Counted from the first letter of the stretch, positions 43,620-53,394 are shown. The stretch: DNA of 64,000 nt from Magnetospirillum sp. 64-120 (GCA_001898825.1 MKVK01000022.1:49186-113185), one strand, 5' to 3'. The notes: generated by a model not told the origin, from the letters alone. Program-made: numbers and translations.

Positions 43620-44261
43620 ATGGGGAAGGAAGAAACGCCGCAAATAGAAGCCCTGGCCCTCGCGGAACTGCTGTGCGCCCGCGTCTGCCACGACTTGTCC
43701 GGACCGGTCGGCGCCACTGCCGCCGGGGCCGAGTTGTTCGAGGATTTGGGCGGCGCCGACCCTGAAACCCTGGCCTTGGTCTCGACCAGCGCCGCCGGAG
43801 CGGCGGCACGGCTGCGTCTGCTGCGCGCCGCCTTGGGACCAGCGTCGTCTTCCCCGCATACGCTGTCCGCCCTGCGCGCCATGGTCGACGCCCATCTGGC
43901 CAGCCAGGCCTCGGTCGCGGCCCCCGCCATCGCCGTGGTGTGGCGCGATTGTCCCGACAGCATCGACGGCACCAGCGCGCGGCTTTTGCTGAATCTGGTC
44001 CTGCTGGCCCGCGATGCCTTGCCGCGCGGCGGCCGCATGGAGCTGACCCTGTCCGAAGGCTTGCCTTCGGTGCTGATTTACGGCGAGCCGGCCAGCTTGG
44101 CCGACGACGTCAAACTGGCCCTGCTGCAGGCCGGACCACTTAGCGGACCACGCCCGGCGCAAGCCGCCCTGACCCGCATCCTGGCTGCACGAAATGGCGC
44201 CACCGTGCACGTGACGCCGACGGCCCAGGGACTGCGCGTAGGTATCGTGAAAATGGATTAA
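43620..44261 (+). CDS. chpT: ChpT-like histidine phosphotransferase
   Basis: A 213-residue protein with the phosphorylatable His24 in LCARVCHDLSGPVGA, the signature of ChpT, followed by a degenerate histidine-kinase-like ATPase fold lacking ATP motifs. In alphaproteobacteria ChpT relays phosphate from CckA to CtrA and CpdR, in Magnetospirillum affecting motility. It is immediately upstream of the chemotaxis operon. Confidence 0.85.
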   Translation: MGKEETPQIEALALAELLCARVCHDLSGPVGATAAGAELFEDLGGADPETLALVSTSAAGAAARLRLLRAALGPASSSPHTLSALRAMVDAHLASQASVAAPAIAVVWRDCPDSIDGTSARLLLNLVLLARDALPRGGRMELTLSEGLPSVLIYGEPASLADDVKLALLQAGPLSGPRPAQAALTRILAARNGATVHVTPTAQGLRVGIVKMD

Positions 44262-44438
44262 TTCTGCGACCAAGGAAGTTACTCCCTGGTCCTTATGGGT
44301 TCTTCTATTGCCCCATAGACCGTGGTATTAGTCGATGATCGTGTCTGCTCAAAGTGGACTGGAAGAGTATATGTCGGTGCCGTCACGGCATCGCCATAAA
44401 GCGTGTAAGCGTGACGATGTGGAGTTTTGGAGTCGGCC

Positions 44439-47195
44439 ATGGATGATCTCCTTAGCGAATTTCTGACGGAAACCTCGGAGAGTCTTTCCGTGCTCGACGT
44501 CGAGCTGGTCAAGCTCGAACAAAACCCCGAACCCGCCATCTTGCAGAACATCTTCCGCCTGGTGCACACCATCAAGGGCACCTGCGGGTTCCTGGGCCTG
44601 CCGCGCCTGGAACACGTGGCCCATGCCGGCGAGAACGTGCTGGGCAAATTCCGCGACGGCGAACTGGAGGTCACCCCCGCCGCGGTGACCCTGATCCTGC
44701 AGGCCATCGACCGCATCAAGCTGATCCTGGGCCATCTGGAACAGAACGAATGCGAGCCCGAGGGCAGCGACGAGGACCTGATCGAATCGCTGAACGCCAT
44801 GGCCGAGGGACGCTATGCCGCCCCCGCCCCGGCCACCCCCGCCGCTCCGGTCGAGGACACCCCCTTCCCGGTGGCCGCCGACCTGCTGGCCGAGGTGGAA
44901 GCCGCCTATGCCGCCGGCAAGAAGGCCGCCAGCGATGCCGATTTGCGGGCCGAGATGGAAAAGGAACGCGCCAAGGAGGCCGCCGCTCAGGCCGCGGCCG
45001 CCGCCCAGGCCGCACCGGCTCCGGCGCCCGAACCCGAGATCAAGGTCCCCGAAGTCAAGGCCAGCGTGCCGGCCGAGACGCCCAAGCCGCCGGCGGTGAC
45101 CAAGGAAGTGGTGCCGGCCGGCGCCGCCCCGGCCGCCAGCGAATCCGCCGTCGCCGCCCAGACCATCCGCGTCAACGTGGAACTGCTTGAAAACCTGATG
45201 ACCCTGGTTTCCGAGCTGGTGCTGACCCGTAACCAGCTGCTGCAGATGGTGCGCGGCCGTGACGACAGCGAGTTCACCGCGCCGTTGCAGCGTCTGAGCC
45301 ACATCACCACCGACCTTCAGGAAGGGGTGATGAAGACCCGCATGCAGCCCATCGGCAACGCCTGGGCCAAGCTGCCGCGCATCGTGCGCGACCTGTCGGT
45401 CGAAATGAACAAGAAGATCGACCTGCAGATGCTGGGCGCCGAGACCGAGCTGGACCGTCAGGTCCTGGAGCTGATCAAGGACCCGCTGACCCACATGGTC
45501 CGCAATTCCGCCGACCACGGCCTGGAAGGCCCGGAAGAGCGCAAGGCCGCCGGCAAGCCGGAAATCGGCAAGGTGGTGCTGAACGCCTTCCACGAAGGCG
45601 GCCACATCATCATCGAGATTTCCGACGACGGCCGCGGCCTGAACTTGGACCGCATCAAGCAAAAGGCCATCGCCAACGGTCTGGCCACGGAATCCGAACT
45701 GGACTCGATGGCGCCGCAGCAAATCTACCAGTTCATCTTCAAGGCCGGTTTCTCCACCGCCGAAAAGGTGACCAGCGTCTCGGGCCGCGGCGTCGGCATG
45801 GACGTGGTGCGCACCAACATCGAAAAGATCGGCGGCACCGTCGAATTGAAAAGCCAGCCCGGCAAGGGCTCGACCTTCGTCATCAAGATTCCGCTGACTC
45901 TCGCCATCGTCTCGGCGCTGATCGTCGAATCGGCGTCGGAACGCTTCGCCATCCCGCAGATCAGCGTGCTGGAACTGGTGCGTGTCACCGCCAATTCCGA
46001 ACACGGCATCGAGCAGATCAACAACGCCCCCGTGCTGCGCCTGCGCGACCGTCTGCTGCCGTTGGTGTCGCTCAAGAAGCTGCTGCGCCTGTCCGACGGC
46101 GACGACCAGGAAACCTTCATCGTCGTCACCCAGGTCGGCACCTACACCTTCGGCATCATCGTCGACCGCGTCTTCGACACCGAAGAAATCGTCGTCAAGC
46201 CGGTGGCCCCCATCCTGCGTCACATTTCCATGTTCTCGGGCAACACCATCCTGGGTGACGGCTCGGTGATCATGATCCTCGATCCCAACGGCATCGCCGG
46301 GGCCACCGGTGAATCCGGCGTGCTCGGCGGCGGCCAGACGACGGAGCAGAACGTGGTGCGCGACAAGGGCGGCGATTCCAAGACCAGCCTGTTGGTCTTC
46401 CGCGCCTGCGGCGACGACCTCAAGGCGGTGCCGCTGGCCCTGGTGGCGCGTCTGGAAGAAATCGACATCAAGGACGTGGAATACAGCCATGGCAAGCCCA
46501 TGGTCCAGTATCGCGGCCATCTGATGCCGCTGGTGTCCATCGACGGCGCCACCCAGTTCCGCGAGGAAGGCCGCCAGCCGGTGCTGGTGTTCTCGGACCG
46601 CGAACACACCATGGGTCTGGTGGTCGACGAGATCGTCGACATCGTCGAGGACCGCCTGAAGGTGGAGCTGACCGCCGACAATCCCGGCGTCATCGGCACC
46701 GCCGTCATCGCCGGCAAGGCCACCACCATCATCGACGCCGGCTATTACCTGCCGCAGGCCTTCGGCGACTGGTTCGGCCGCAACGACAAGGAATTCGGCG
46801 AGGACGAACATTCGAGCCCGCGCATCCTGCTGGTCGACGACAGCCCGTTCTTCCGCAACCTGCTGGTGCCGCTGTTGTCGGTGGCCGGCTATGACGTCAC
46901 CGCCGTCGAAGCCGCCGACCGCGCCCTGGTGCTGCGCGAACAGGGTTATGATTTCGACATGATCATCTCGGACATCGAAATGCCGGGCATGAGCGGTTTC
47001 GACTTCGCCACCGCGGTGCGTGCCGACGGCCGTTGGTACAACATCCCGATGATCGCCCTGTCGTCCCACGCCACCGAAAAGGATTTCGAGCGCGGCCGTC
47101 AGGTCGGATTCAACGATTACGTGGCCAAGTTCGACCGCGACTCGCTGCTGCAGACCATCGCCTCGACCCTCGCCACCCTTAAAGGTGCCGCATGA
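44439..47195 (+). CDS. cheA: Hybrid chemotaxis histidine kinase CheA with two CheW modules and a receiver
   Basis: A 918-residue kinase; ATG 44439 has GGAG 9 nt upstream. Domains: Hpt with H43 (RLVHTIKGTCGFLG), an Ala/Pro/Glu-rich linker (about 125-240), dimerisation and HATPase (MVRNSADHGLEGPEER, DDGRGLNLDRIK, GRGVGMDVV), a CheW domain, a second CheW-like domain (TSLLVFRACGDDLKAVPL), and a C-terminal receiver (ILLVDDSPFFRNLL, ISDIEMPGMSG). The extra CheW and receiver are typical of hybrid CheA of alphaproteobacteria. First gene of cheAWYBR. Confidence 0.93.
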   Translation: MDDLLSEFLTETSESLSVLDVELVKLEQNPEPAILQNIFRLVHTIKGTCGFLGLPRLEHVAHAGENVLGKFRDGELEVTPAAVTLILQAIDRIKLILGHLEQNECEPEGSDEDLIESLNAMAEGRYAAPAPATPAAPVEDTPFPVAADLLAEVEAAYAAGKKAASDADLRAEMEKERAKEAAAQAAAAAQAAPAPAPEPEIKVPEVKASVPAETPKPPAVTKEVVPAGAAPAASESAVAAQTIRVNVELLENLMTLVSELVLTRNQLLQMVRGRDDSEFTAPLQRLSHITTDLQEGVMKTRMQPIGNAWAKLPRIVRDLSVEMNKKIDLQMLGAETELDRQVLELIKDPLTHMVRNSADHGLEGPEERKAAGKPEIGKVVLNAFHEGGHIIIEISDDGRGLNLDRIKQKAIANGLATESELDSMAPQQIYQFIFKAGFSTAEKVTSVSGRGVGMDVVRTNIEKIGGTVELKSQPGKGSTFVIKIPLTLAIVSALIVESASERFAIPQISVLELVRVTANSEHGIEQINNAPVLRLRDRLLPLVSLKKLLRLSDGDDQETFIVVTQVGTYTFGIIVDRVFDTEEIVVKPVAPILRHISMFSGNTILGDGSVIMILDPNGIAGATGESGVLGGGQTTEQNVVRDKGGDSKTSLLVFRACGDDLKAVPLALVARLEEIDIKDVEYSHGKPMVQYRGHLMPLVSIDGATQFREEGRQPVLVFSDREHTMGLVVDEIVDIVEDRLKVELTADNPGVIGTAVIAGKATTIIDAGYYLPQAFGDWFGRNDKEFGEDEHSSPRILLVDDSPFFRNLLVPLLSVAGYDVTAVEAADRALVLREQGYDFDMIISDIEMPGMSGFDFATAVRADGRWYNIPMIALSSHATEKDFERGRQVGFNDYVAKFDRDSLLQTIASTLATLKGAA

Positions 47196-47253
47196 CCACC
47201 CTTCGCACCTTCGCCGCCATGATGGATCAACGCCTCATTAGGGGGGCCACGAA

Positions 47254-47739
47254 GTGAACCAGATCGTTCCCGCCTCCAAGCGCCCCGGCACCGAGCTGGC
47301 CGCCGCCGAGACCCAGGACTACGTCACCATGTTCATCGACGGGCAGATGTTCGGCATCGCCGTGCTGACCGTCCAGGACGTGCTGGGACCCCAGAAGATC
47401 ACCCGCATCCCGCTGGCGCCGCGTGAAGTCGCCGGTTCGCTGAACCTGCGCGGCCGCATCGTCACCGCCATCGACGTGCGTCTGCGCCTGGGGCTGAAGC
47501 GCCCGCAGGACGGCAACAAGGGCATGAGCGTGGTGGTCGAACAAAGCGGTGAATTGTACTCGCTGATGGTCGACCAGGTGGGCGAAGTCCTCAGCCTGCC
47601 GGTGGCCAAGTTCGAGCGCAACCCGCCCACCCTGGATCCCATGTGGCGTGAATTTTCGGCCGGCATCTATCGCCTGGACGACAAATTGCTGGTGGTTCTG
47701 GACGTCGCCAAGCTTCTCGATTTCAAGCAAAGCGAATAA
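47254..47739 (+). CDS. cheW: Chemotaxis coupling protein CheW
   Basis: A 161-residue CheW. GTG start with AGGGGGG upstream. Conserved features: YVTMFIDGQMFGIAVLTVQD, then NLRGRIVTAIDVRLRLGL and SLMVDQVGEVLSL. It couples chemoreceptors to CheA at the polar array. The 58 bp after cheA contain no gene. Confidence 0.92.
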   Translation: MNQIVPASKRPGTELAAAETQDYVTMFIDGQMFGIAVLTVQDVLGPQKITRIPLAPREVAGSLNLRGRIVTAIDVRLRLGLKRPQDGNKGMSVVVEQSGELYSLMVDQVGEVLSLPVAKFERNPPTLDPMWREFSAGIYRLDDKLLVVLDVAKLLDFKQSE

Positions 47740-47801
47740 CATCGCGTCGGATGGCCGCGCACAGGCGGCCAGGGCCGCCACCCAACGGAGGCATTGTGGG
47801 T

Positions 47802-48167
47802 ATGAAGTCCTGTTTGATCGTCGACGATTCCAAGGTCATCCGCATGGTGGCCAAGAAGATCCTGCACGAGCTGACCTTCACCACGGCCGAGGCCGAAGAC
47901 GGTCAGCAGGCTTTGGATTACTGCAAGGGCACCATGCCCGACGCCGTGCTGTTGGACTGGAACATGCCGGTGATGAACGGCATCGACTTCCTGCGTGAAT
48001 TGCGCAAGCTGCCGGGCGGCGACCATCCGGTGGTGGTGTTCTGCACCACCGAGAACGATATCGAACACATCCAGGAAGCCATCACCGCCGGCGCCAACGA
48101 GTACATCATGAAGCCTTTCGACAGCGAGATTCTTCAGGCGAAGTTCTCGCAGGTTGGCCTGCTGTAA
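47802..48167 (+). CDS. cheY: Chemotaxis response regulator CheY
   Basis: A 121-residue single receiver domain. ATG 47802 is used; GTG 47796 is closer to the GGAGG site and adds two residues. Phospho-acceptor Asp is in AVLLDWNMPVMNG, acidic pair in LIVDDSK, conserved Thr in CTTENDIEH and Lys in YIMKPFD. It signals from CheA to the flagellar motor. Confidence 0.92.
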   Translation: MKSCLIVDDSKVIRMVAKKILHELTFTTAEAEDGQQALDYCKGTMPDAVLLDWNMPVMNGIDFLRELRKLPGGDHPVVVFCTTENDIEHIQEAITAGANEYIMKPFDSEILQAKFSQVGLL

Positions 48168-48198
48168 TTCCTCTGGCCCCGAAAGGATTTCCGGTCGC

Positions 48199-49353
48199 AT
48201 GACCCTCGAAGCCACCCCCGCCACCGCCGCTGCCGCGACCGACAAGATCCGCGTGATGCTTGTCGACGATTCGGCCGTGGTGCGCGGGCTGGTCACCCGC
48301 ATCCTGGAAGAAGATCCCGCCATCGCCGTGGTGGCTTCGGTGGGTAACGGCCAGATGGCGCTGTCCGCCCTGGAACGCCAGGAAATCGACGTCATCGTGC
48401 TGGACATCGAAATGCCGGTGATGGACGGCATGACCGCTTTGCCGCTGCTGTTGAAGGCTGATCCGGGCATCCGCATCATCATGCAGTCGACCCTGACCCT
48501 GAAGGGTGCCGACGTGTCGTTGCGGGCTTTGCAGATCGGCGCCGCCGACTATATCCCCAAGCCCACCGCCACCCGCGAACTGGCCGGCGGCATGGACTTC
48601 AAGAAAGAGCTGCTGGATAAGGTCAAGGCCCTGGGCCACGCGCGGCGCCGCGACCCCAACCGCAAGGCCCGTCCCGGCGTTCCGTCGTCGCTGGCGCGCC
48701 CGTCCGCCGCCGCGCCGCGCCCGTCGGCCTTGTCGCCCACCGGCCCGATCAAGCTGCGCAGTCACACCCCCGAGCCGCCGGACATCATCGCCATCGGCTC
48801 CAGCACCGGCGGCCCCCAGGCCCTGTTCAACCTGCTGACCACCATGCGGGCCGGCACGGTCAAGCAGCCGATCCTGATCACCCAGCACATGCCGGCCACT
48901 TTCACCACCATTCTGGCCGAACACATCACCCGTGTTTCCGGCTGGGACGCCAAGGAAGCCCAGGACGGCGAAGTCATCAAGAGCGGCCGCGTCTACGTGG
49001 CGCCGGGCGACTTCCACATGCTGGTGGAAAGCCGTGGCGCCGACAGGATTCTGAAACTGACCAAGGACCCGCCGGAAAACTTCTGCCGGCCGGCCGTCGA
49101 TCCCATGCTGCGCAGCATTTCCGCCGCCTATGGCAAGCGGGTGCTGGTGGCCATCCTGACCGGCATGGGCTCGGACGGGGCCAAGGGCGGCGCGGTGGTG
49201 GTGGAAGCCGGCGGCACGGTGGTCGCCCAGGACGAAGCCACGTCGGTTGTTTGGGGAATGCCGGGTGCCGCCGCCAATGCGGGCATCTGCTCGGCTGTGT
49301 TGCCGCTGGGCGAAATCGCCCCGTGGATGATTAAACTGGCGACAAGGCGCTAA
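48199..49353 (+). CDS. cheB: Protein-glutamate methylesterase CheB
   Basis: A 384-residue protein: receiver (VMLVDDSAVVRGL, VLDIEMPVMDG), Pro/Arg-rich linker and methylesterase domain with Ser in IGSSTGGPQAL, His in ITQHMPATF and Asp in LTGMGSDGA. It removes methyl groups from receptors for adaptation. cheR follows by 4 bp. Confidence 0.94.
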   Translation: MTLEATPATAAAATDKIRVMLVDDSAVVRGLVTRILEEDPAIAVVASVGNGQMALSALERQEIDVIVLDIEMPVMDGMTALPLLLKADPGIRIIMQSTLTLKGADVSLRALQIGAADYIPKPTATRELAGGMDFKKELLDKVKALGHARRRDPNRKARPGVPSSLARPSAAAPRPSALSPTGPIKLRSHTPEPPDIIAIGSSTGGPQALFNLLTTMRAGTVKQPILITQHMPATFTTILAEHITRVSGWDAKEAQDGEVIKSGRVYVAPGDFHMLVESRGADRILKLTKDPPENFCRPAVDPMLRSISAAYGKRVLVAILTGMGSDGAKGGAVVVEAGGTVVAQDEATSVVWGMPGAAANAGICSAVLPLGEIAPWMIKLATRR

Positions 49354-49357
49354 GATC

Positions 49358-50218
49358 ATGCGTCCCGAAGATTTTGATTTCATCGCCAAGATGCTGAAGG
49401 ACCGTTCCGGTCTGGTCATCAGCCGCGACAAGGCCTATCTGCTGGAATCCCGCCTGACCCCGGTGGCGCGCAAGCGCGGCTTGAAGGGACTGGACGATCT
49501 GGTCGCCACGTTGCGCACCGCAGGCGAAGACCTGCTGCGCGAAGTCACCGAGGCGATGACCACCAACGAATCGTTCTTCTTCCGCGACATCAAGCCCTTC
49601 GACCAGTTCAAGGCCATGGTCCTGCCGCAGATTTTGGCCAACCGGGCGCAGAAGAAGTCGTTCCGCATCTGGTCGGCGGCGTCGTCGTCGGGCCAGGAAG
49701 CCTATTCCCTGGCGATGATCCTGAAGGAAGAAGGCGCCAAGCTGGCCGGCTGGAAGATCGAGATCGTCGGCACCGACATTTCCACCGAAATGCTGGAAAA
49801 GGCCAAGGCCGGCCTTTATTCGCAATTCGAAGTGCAGCGCGGCCTGCCCATCCAGTATCTGGTCAAGTATTTCAAGAAGACCAACGAGATGTGGCAGATC
49901 GATTCGGCGATCCGCGCCATGGTGCAGTTCCGTGAATACAACCTGCTGCACGACCTGAAGACGCTGGGCCAGTTCGACGTGGTGTTCTGCCGCAACGTCT
50001 TGATCTATTTCGACCAGCCCACCAAGTCCCGGGTGCTGGAAAACATCTCGAAGATCATGCCCGATGACGGTTTGCTCTATCTGGGCGGCGCCGAGACCGT
50101 TCTGGGCATTTCCGACCGCTTCAAGCCGGTTCCCGATCAGCGCGGCATCTATTCGGTCACCCGCGCCGGCGGCCCCACCACCGCGGTGCCCCCGGTGGGC
50201 TTCGGCACCAAGGCCTAG
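49358..50218 (+). CDS. cheR: Chemoreceptor methyltransferase CheR
   Basis: A 286-residue protein with the N-terminal helical domain (KDRSGLVISRDKAYLLESRL), MTTNESFFFRD, SAM loop ASSSGQEAYSLAM and VFCRNVLIYFD. It methylates receptor Glu residues. It overlaps the convergent epimerase gene by 4 nt, and so ends the operon. Confidence 0.94.
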   Translation: MRPEDFDFIAKMLKDRSGLVISRDKAYLLESRLTPVARKRGLKGLDDLVATLRTAGEDLLREVTEAMTTNESFFFRDIKPFDQFKAMVLPQILANRAQKKSFRIWSAASSSGQEAYSLAMILKEEGAKLAGWKIEIVGTDISTEMLEKAKAGLYSQFEVQRGLPIQYLVKYFKKTNEMWQIDSAIRAMVQFREYNLLHDLKTLGQFDVVFCRNVLIYFDQPTKSRVLENISKIMPDDGLLYLGGAETVLGISDRFKPVPDQRGIYSVTRAGGPTTAVPPVGFGTKA

Positions 50219-51075
50219 GAGCCTGATCCGCCGTCTTGCGCCAGGATGGCGGCCAATCCCTCGCGATAGCTGGGATAACGCAACACGACGCCCAATTCGT
50301 CCTTGATGCGGTCGTTGCGGACCCTTTTGTTGTCGGCATAGAAGCTCAGCGCCATGGGCGACAATGTCTCCTTGGCCTGTTCCCAATCCATTTCCGCCGG
50401 TGCGTCCACCCCCAGCAGGGCGCAGGCATGGGCGATGACGTCCTGGGGTGGGGCGCAGTCGTCGTCGCAGACATTGTAGACCCGGCCCGGTTGCGGCCGC
50501 CGCATGGAGGCCAACACCACCTGGGCGATGTCGTCCACGTGGATGCGGCTGAACACCTGCCCCGGCTTGACGATGCGCCGGGCCTTGCCTTGCCGCACGG
50601 TGTCGATGGCCGAACGGCCCGGCCCGTAAATCCCGGCCAGCCGGAAGACATGGACCGCCAAGCCGCTGCCCAGCCAAGCCCGTTCGGCGGCGACCCGGCG
50701 ACGAGAGCGGTCCAGATCGGGAACCAGTTCGCTGGTTTCGTCCACCCAGGCGCCGTCACGGTCGCCATAGACCCCGGTGGTGGACAGATAACCGATCCAT
50801 GGCGGATCAAGCTGCCGCAACTGGTCCCCCGCCAGGGCCAGCACCGGATCGCCGTCGGCGTCGGGCGGCACCGAGGACAGCACATGGGTGACGCCGTCCA
50901 GGGCACCTGCGGGCAAAGGATGGTCGCGATCGAAGGGATGGACGGTCAAATCATCCAATCCCTGGGCCTGGCCCGAGCGGGTGGTTCCCGCCACCTGCCA
51001 CCCCTTGGCCAGGGCAGCGCGCGCGACGACGCGGGCGGAAAAGCCCAGTCCGAAAATGAAAAGCCGTCCCGCCAT
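50215..51075 (-). CDS. NAD-dependent epimerase/dehydratase (SDR, YeeZ-like)
   Basis: A 286-residue extended SDR. N-terminal nucleotide loop FIFGLGFSARVVARAA, STTGVYGDRDG in place of the usual catalytic Tyr motif, and FSRIHVDDIAQVV. The loop is a variant (GLGFSA) like that of YeeZ-type atypical SDRs. Substrate unknown. Confidence 0.82.
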   Translation of the reverse strand: MAGRLFIFGLGFSARVVARAALAKGWQVAGTTRSGQAQGLDDLTVHPFDRDHPLPAGALDGVTHVLSSVPPDADGDPVLALAGDQLRQLDPPWIGYLSTTGVYGDRDGAWVDETSELVPDLDRSRRRVAAERAWLGSGLAVHVFRLAGIYGPGRSAIDTVRQGKARRIVKPGQVFSRIHVDDIAQVVLASMRRPQPGRVYNVCDDDCAPPQDVIAHACALLGVDAPAEMDWEQAKETLSPMALSFYADNKRVRNDRIKDELGVVLRYPSYREGLAAILAQDGGSGS

Positions 51076-51156
51076 CGTCGCCCCTTGATCAAGAATCCTT
51101 GCAATGTCGGCCTGTCACGCCACACTGTCGCGTCACCACAATAGCACGATGTCATC

Positions 51157-51900
51157 ATGCCACGCCTGATCCCGCTTATCCTGGCTTTGTTCGTCCCCGC
51201 CGCCGCCTTCGCCCAGACCATCGACGGCGCCCACGAATACAAGGCCTGCCTGACCCTGGCCAAAAAGAACCCCGAAGCCGGCTGGGAAGAGGCGCTGGCC
51301 TGGCAATCCCTGGCCGGCGGCGAAGCGGCGCGCCATTGCGCCGCCGTGGCGCTGATCGGCCTGGGCAAGTACGGGGAAGCCGCCAGCCGGCTGGAAACCC
51401 TGGCCAATGAAAGCGTGCGCGAGGACAGCGCCCGCGCCGAGATGCTGGCCCAGGCCGGACAAGCCTGGCTGATGGCCGGCAACATCCCCCGGGCCGATTC
51501 GGCGGTGCGCGGCGCCTTGGTGCTGGCGCCCGACGCCCCCGACCTGCTGCTAGACCAAGCGGTGCTGCTGGCCCAGGTCAACCATTACGGCGAGGTGGTG
51601 GACGTGTTGTCCAAGCTGCTGCGCAGCCAGCCCAACCGGGTCGAGGCGCTGACGCTGCGCGGCACCGCCTTTCGTTACCTGAACAACATCCCCGGTGCCA
51701 CCGACGACATCAACCAGGCGCTGAAGCTGGACCCCGACTTCCCCGACGCGCTTTTGGAAAGCGGCATCCTGAAACGCTTGGCCGGTGACGACAAGGGAGC
51801 GCGGGCCGATTGGGTGAAGGCCATCGACCTGGCCCCCGAAGCGGAATCCGCCGAACTGGCCCGCAAGAACCTGGAAAAACTGGACGTGAAGGTGAAGTGA
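51157..51900 (+). CDS. Tetratricopeptide repeat protein, secreted
   Basis: A 247-residue protein with signal peptide (1-19) and TPR-type helices from about 70 to 240 (e.g. ALTLRGTAFRYLNNIPGATD, ALLESGILKRLAGDDKGARA). Probably a periplasmic scaffold. Overlaps the next gene's ATG (TGATG). Confidence 0.8.
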   Translation: MPRLIPLILALFVPAAAFAQTIDGAHEYKACLTLAKKNPEAGWEEALAWQSLAGGEAARHCAAVALIGLGKYGEAASRLETLANESVREDSARAEMLAQAGQAWLMAGNIPRADSAVRGALVLAPDAPDLLLDQAVLLAQVNHYGEVVDVLSKLLRSQPNRVEALTLRGTAFRYLNNIPGATDDINQALKLDPDFPDALLESGILKRLAGDDKGARADWVKAIDLAPEAESAELARKNLEKLDVKVK

Positions 51901-52310
51901 TGGACACCCTGCCCGCTTGGCGGATCGAAGCCGGCCGTTTCGTCTTCGCCGAACTGGACGGCGTGCGCACCCTGTGCCTGAAGGCCGAACGCCAGGGCAA
52001 GGACCACGTCAACCATTTCCTGGTGGCCCTGGAACCGCTGCCCCGGCGCGACGCCATGGGCCTTTGTTACCTGGACCCGGACCAGCCCTTGTCCCCCGCC
52101 GAAGGCTTCAGCCTGACCTTCACCGCCAGCGCCGGCGACGCCCAGGTGGGCGACGTGCTGGAAACCGAGGCCGGACTGTGGCTGAAGCTGCTGGACGCCC
52201 AATCGTCACAACGCCTTTACTGCTTCGTCAACTTGGCGCAAGGACAGATCAAACCCCGCCTGGACCGCCACCGGCATCAAAAATTGGACTGGCACCTGCA
52301 GAGAATTTAA
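51900..52310 (+). CDS. Hypothetical protein, 136 aa
   Basis: ATG 51900 overlaps the TPR gene stop. A soluble beta-rich protein (FVFAELDGVRTLCLKAERQG, LYCFVNLAQGQIKPRLDRHR). Family not recognised; conserved coupling with the TPR gene suggests a joint function. Confidence 0.7.
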   Translation: MDTLPAWRIEAGRFVFAELDGVRTLCLKAERQGKDHVNHFLVALEPLPRRDAMGLCYLDPDQPLSPAEGFSLTFTASAGDAQVGDVLETEAGLWLKLLDAQSSQRLYCFVNLAQGQIKPRLDRHRHQKLDWHLQRI

Positions 52311-52361
52311 TCAAATCCCATGTATTGTTTTTCTATGACACACAACATTTTGTGATTTTTA

Positions 52362-52552
52362 TTGATGACAGTCAGATTCCGCATCTGCTAGCGTCATGGG
52401 TGATTGGTGGCTTTGACGGATTGTGACGCCTTGCCCTGGATCGCACTTCACGCACGTCCTTCCCTGGTGGCAGCACCCCGAATTCGGGTCGCAGCGCTGT
52501 CCCAGCATCGCCGCCAAGTTGATCAGGCCTTCCGTTTCGGAAGGCCTTTTTT
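52362..52552 (+). ncRNA. Candidate small RNA or leader ending in a strong terminator
   Basis: The 275-bp gap before phoH starts AT-rich. A possible promoter is TTGATG (near 52362) with TGCTAG 18 bp on, followed by about 150 nt without an open frame, containing short palindromes (cccgaattcggg near 52478, cagcgctg near 52493). It ends in a textbook terminator 34 nt before phoH. This arrangement fits a small RNA of 130-160 nt. The SRP RNA signature GGAAGGAAGCAGCC was not found. Identity unknown. Confidence 0.35.
52525..52552 (+). terminator. Strong intrinsic terminator upstream of phoH
   Basis: A 10-bp stem (aggccttccg / cggaaggcct), 3-nt loop and six T. It lies only 34 nt before the phoH start, so phoH needs a promoter within or after it, or readthrough. 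Confidence 0.9.
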
Positions 52553-52585
52553 GTGCCCGGCTTCCATCACATCCTGGGGGTAAGT

Positions 52586-53329
52586 ATGGCCAAACGTCCC
52601 GCTCGTCACCCATCGCTGCAAAAGTCCGATTCCGTGGTGCCCTTGTACCCGGCTCAGTCCCAATGGCACCCGTTGGGGGAAGAAGAGGAGGCGGGGCGCG
52701 ACAAGTCCTATGTCCGCAAGGTCAGGCCCCAAAGCGAAGGCCAGAAAACCCTGATGGAGGCCATCGGCGAACACCACCTGACCGTGGCCCTGGGCCCGGC
52801 CGGCACCGGCAAGACCTTCCTGGCCATCTCGGCCGCCGTCGAAGCCTTCGAATCCGGCAAGGTGTCGCGCATCATCCTGTCGCGTCCGGCGGTGGAGGCC
52901 GGCGAATCCCTGGGCTTCTTGCCCGGTGACCTGCAGGACAAACTGGCCCCTTACCTGCGGCCGCTTTACGACGCCCTGTCCGACCGCATGGGCGGCAAGC
53001 GCCTGCGCGCCTGCATCGCCGACGGCACCATCGAGGTGGCGCCCATCGCCTATATGCGCGGTCGCACCCTCAACAACGCCTTCGTGGTCATCGACGAAGC
53101 CCAGAACTGCACCTATGGCCAGATCAAGATGCTGCTGACCCGCCTGGGCTGGCATTCCACCATGGTGCTGACCGGCGACCCCGACCAGACCGACCTGCTG
53201 CCCGGCATGTCGGGATTGGCCGACATCGCCGGCCGACTGCGCAATCTGTCGGAAGTGGCCGTGGTCGATCTGGTTGAAGCCGACATCGTGCGTCATCCCT
53301 TGGTTGCTTCAATGTTGACGGTTCTATGA
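52586..53329 (+). CDS. phoH: PhoH family ATPase
   Basis: A 247-residue PhoH/PhoL-type protein; ATG 52586 with gggggt upstream. Walker A ALGPAGTGKTFLA, SRPAVEAGESLGFLPGD, VVIDEAQNCTYGQ and LTGDPDQTDL are all present. PhoH proteins are RNA-helicase-like ATPases linked to phosphate starvation and RNA metabolism. This one lacks the C-terminal extension seen in YbeZ-type members. Confidence 0.9.
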   Translation: MAKRPARHPSLQKSDSVVPLYPAQSQWHPLGEEEEAGRDKSYVRKVRPQSEGQKTLMEAIGEHHLTVALGPAGTGKTFLAISAAVEAFESGKVSRIILSRPAVEAGESLGFLPGDLQDKLAPYLRPLYDALSDRMGGKRLRACIADGTIEVAPIAYMRGRTLNNAFVVIDEAQNCTYGQIKMLLTRLGWHSTMVLTGDPDQTDLLPGMSGLADIAGRLRNLSEVAVVDLVEADIVRHPLVASMLTVL

Positions 53330-53363
53330 AAAAAGCAACATAACCAATCTTTCATTTCAACCC

Positions 53364-53394
53364 GTGGGGGCGCCGGGGGATAATGCGCCCCCAC
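53364..53394 (+). terminator. Terminator-like hairpin after phoH
   Basis: A perfect 10-bp GC stem (gtgggggcgc / gcgcccccac) with an 11-nt loop and aacattttg after it, between phoH and the zinc-finger gene. Confidence 0.6.

Noticed and set aside
52362-52552. Signal recognition particle RNA (4.5S) upstream of phoH
   Set aside because: The GGAAGGAAGCAGCC loop signature is absent.
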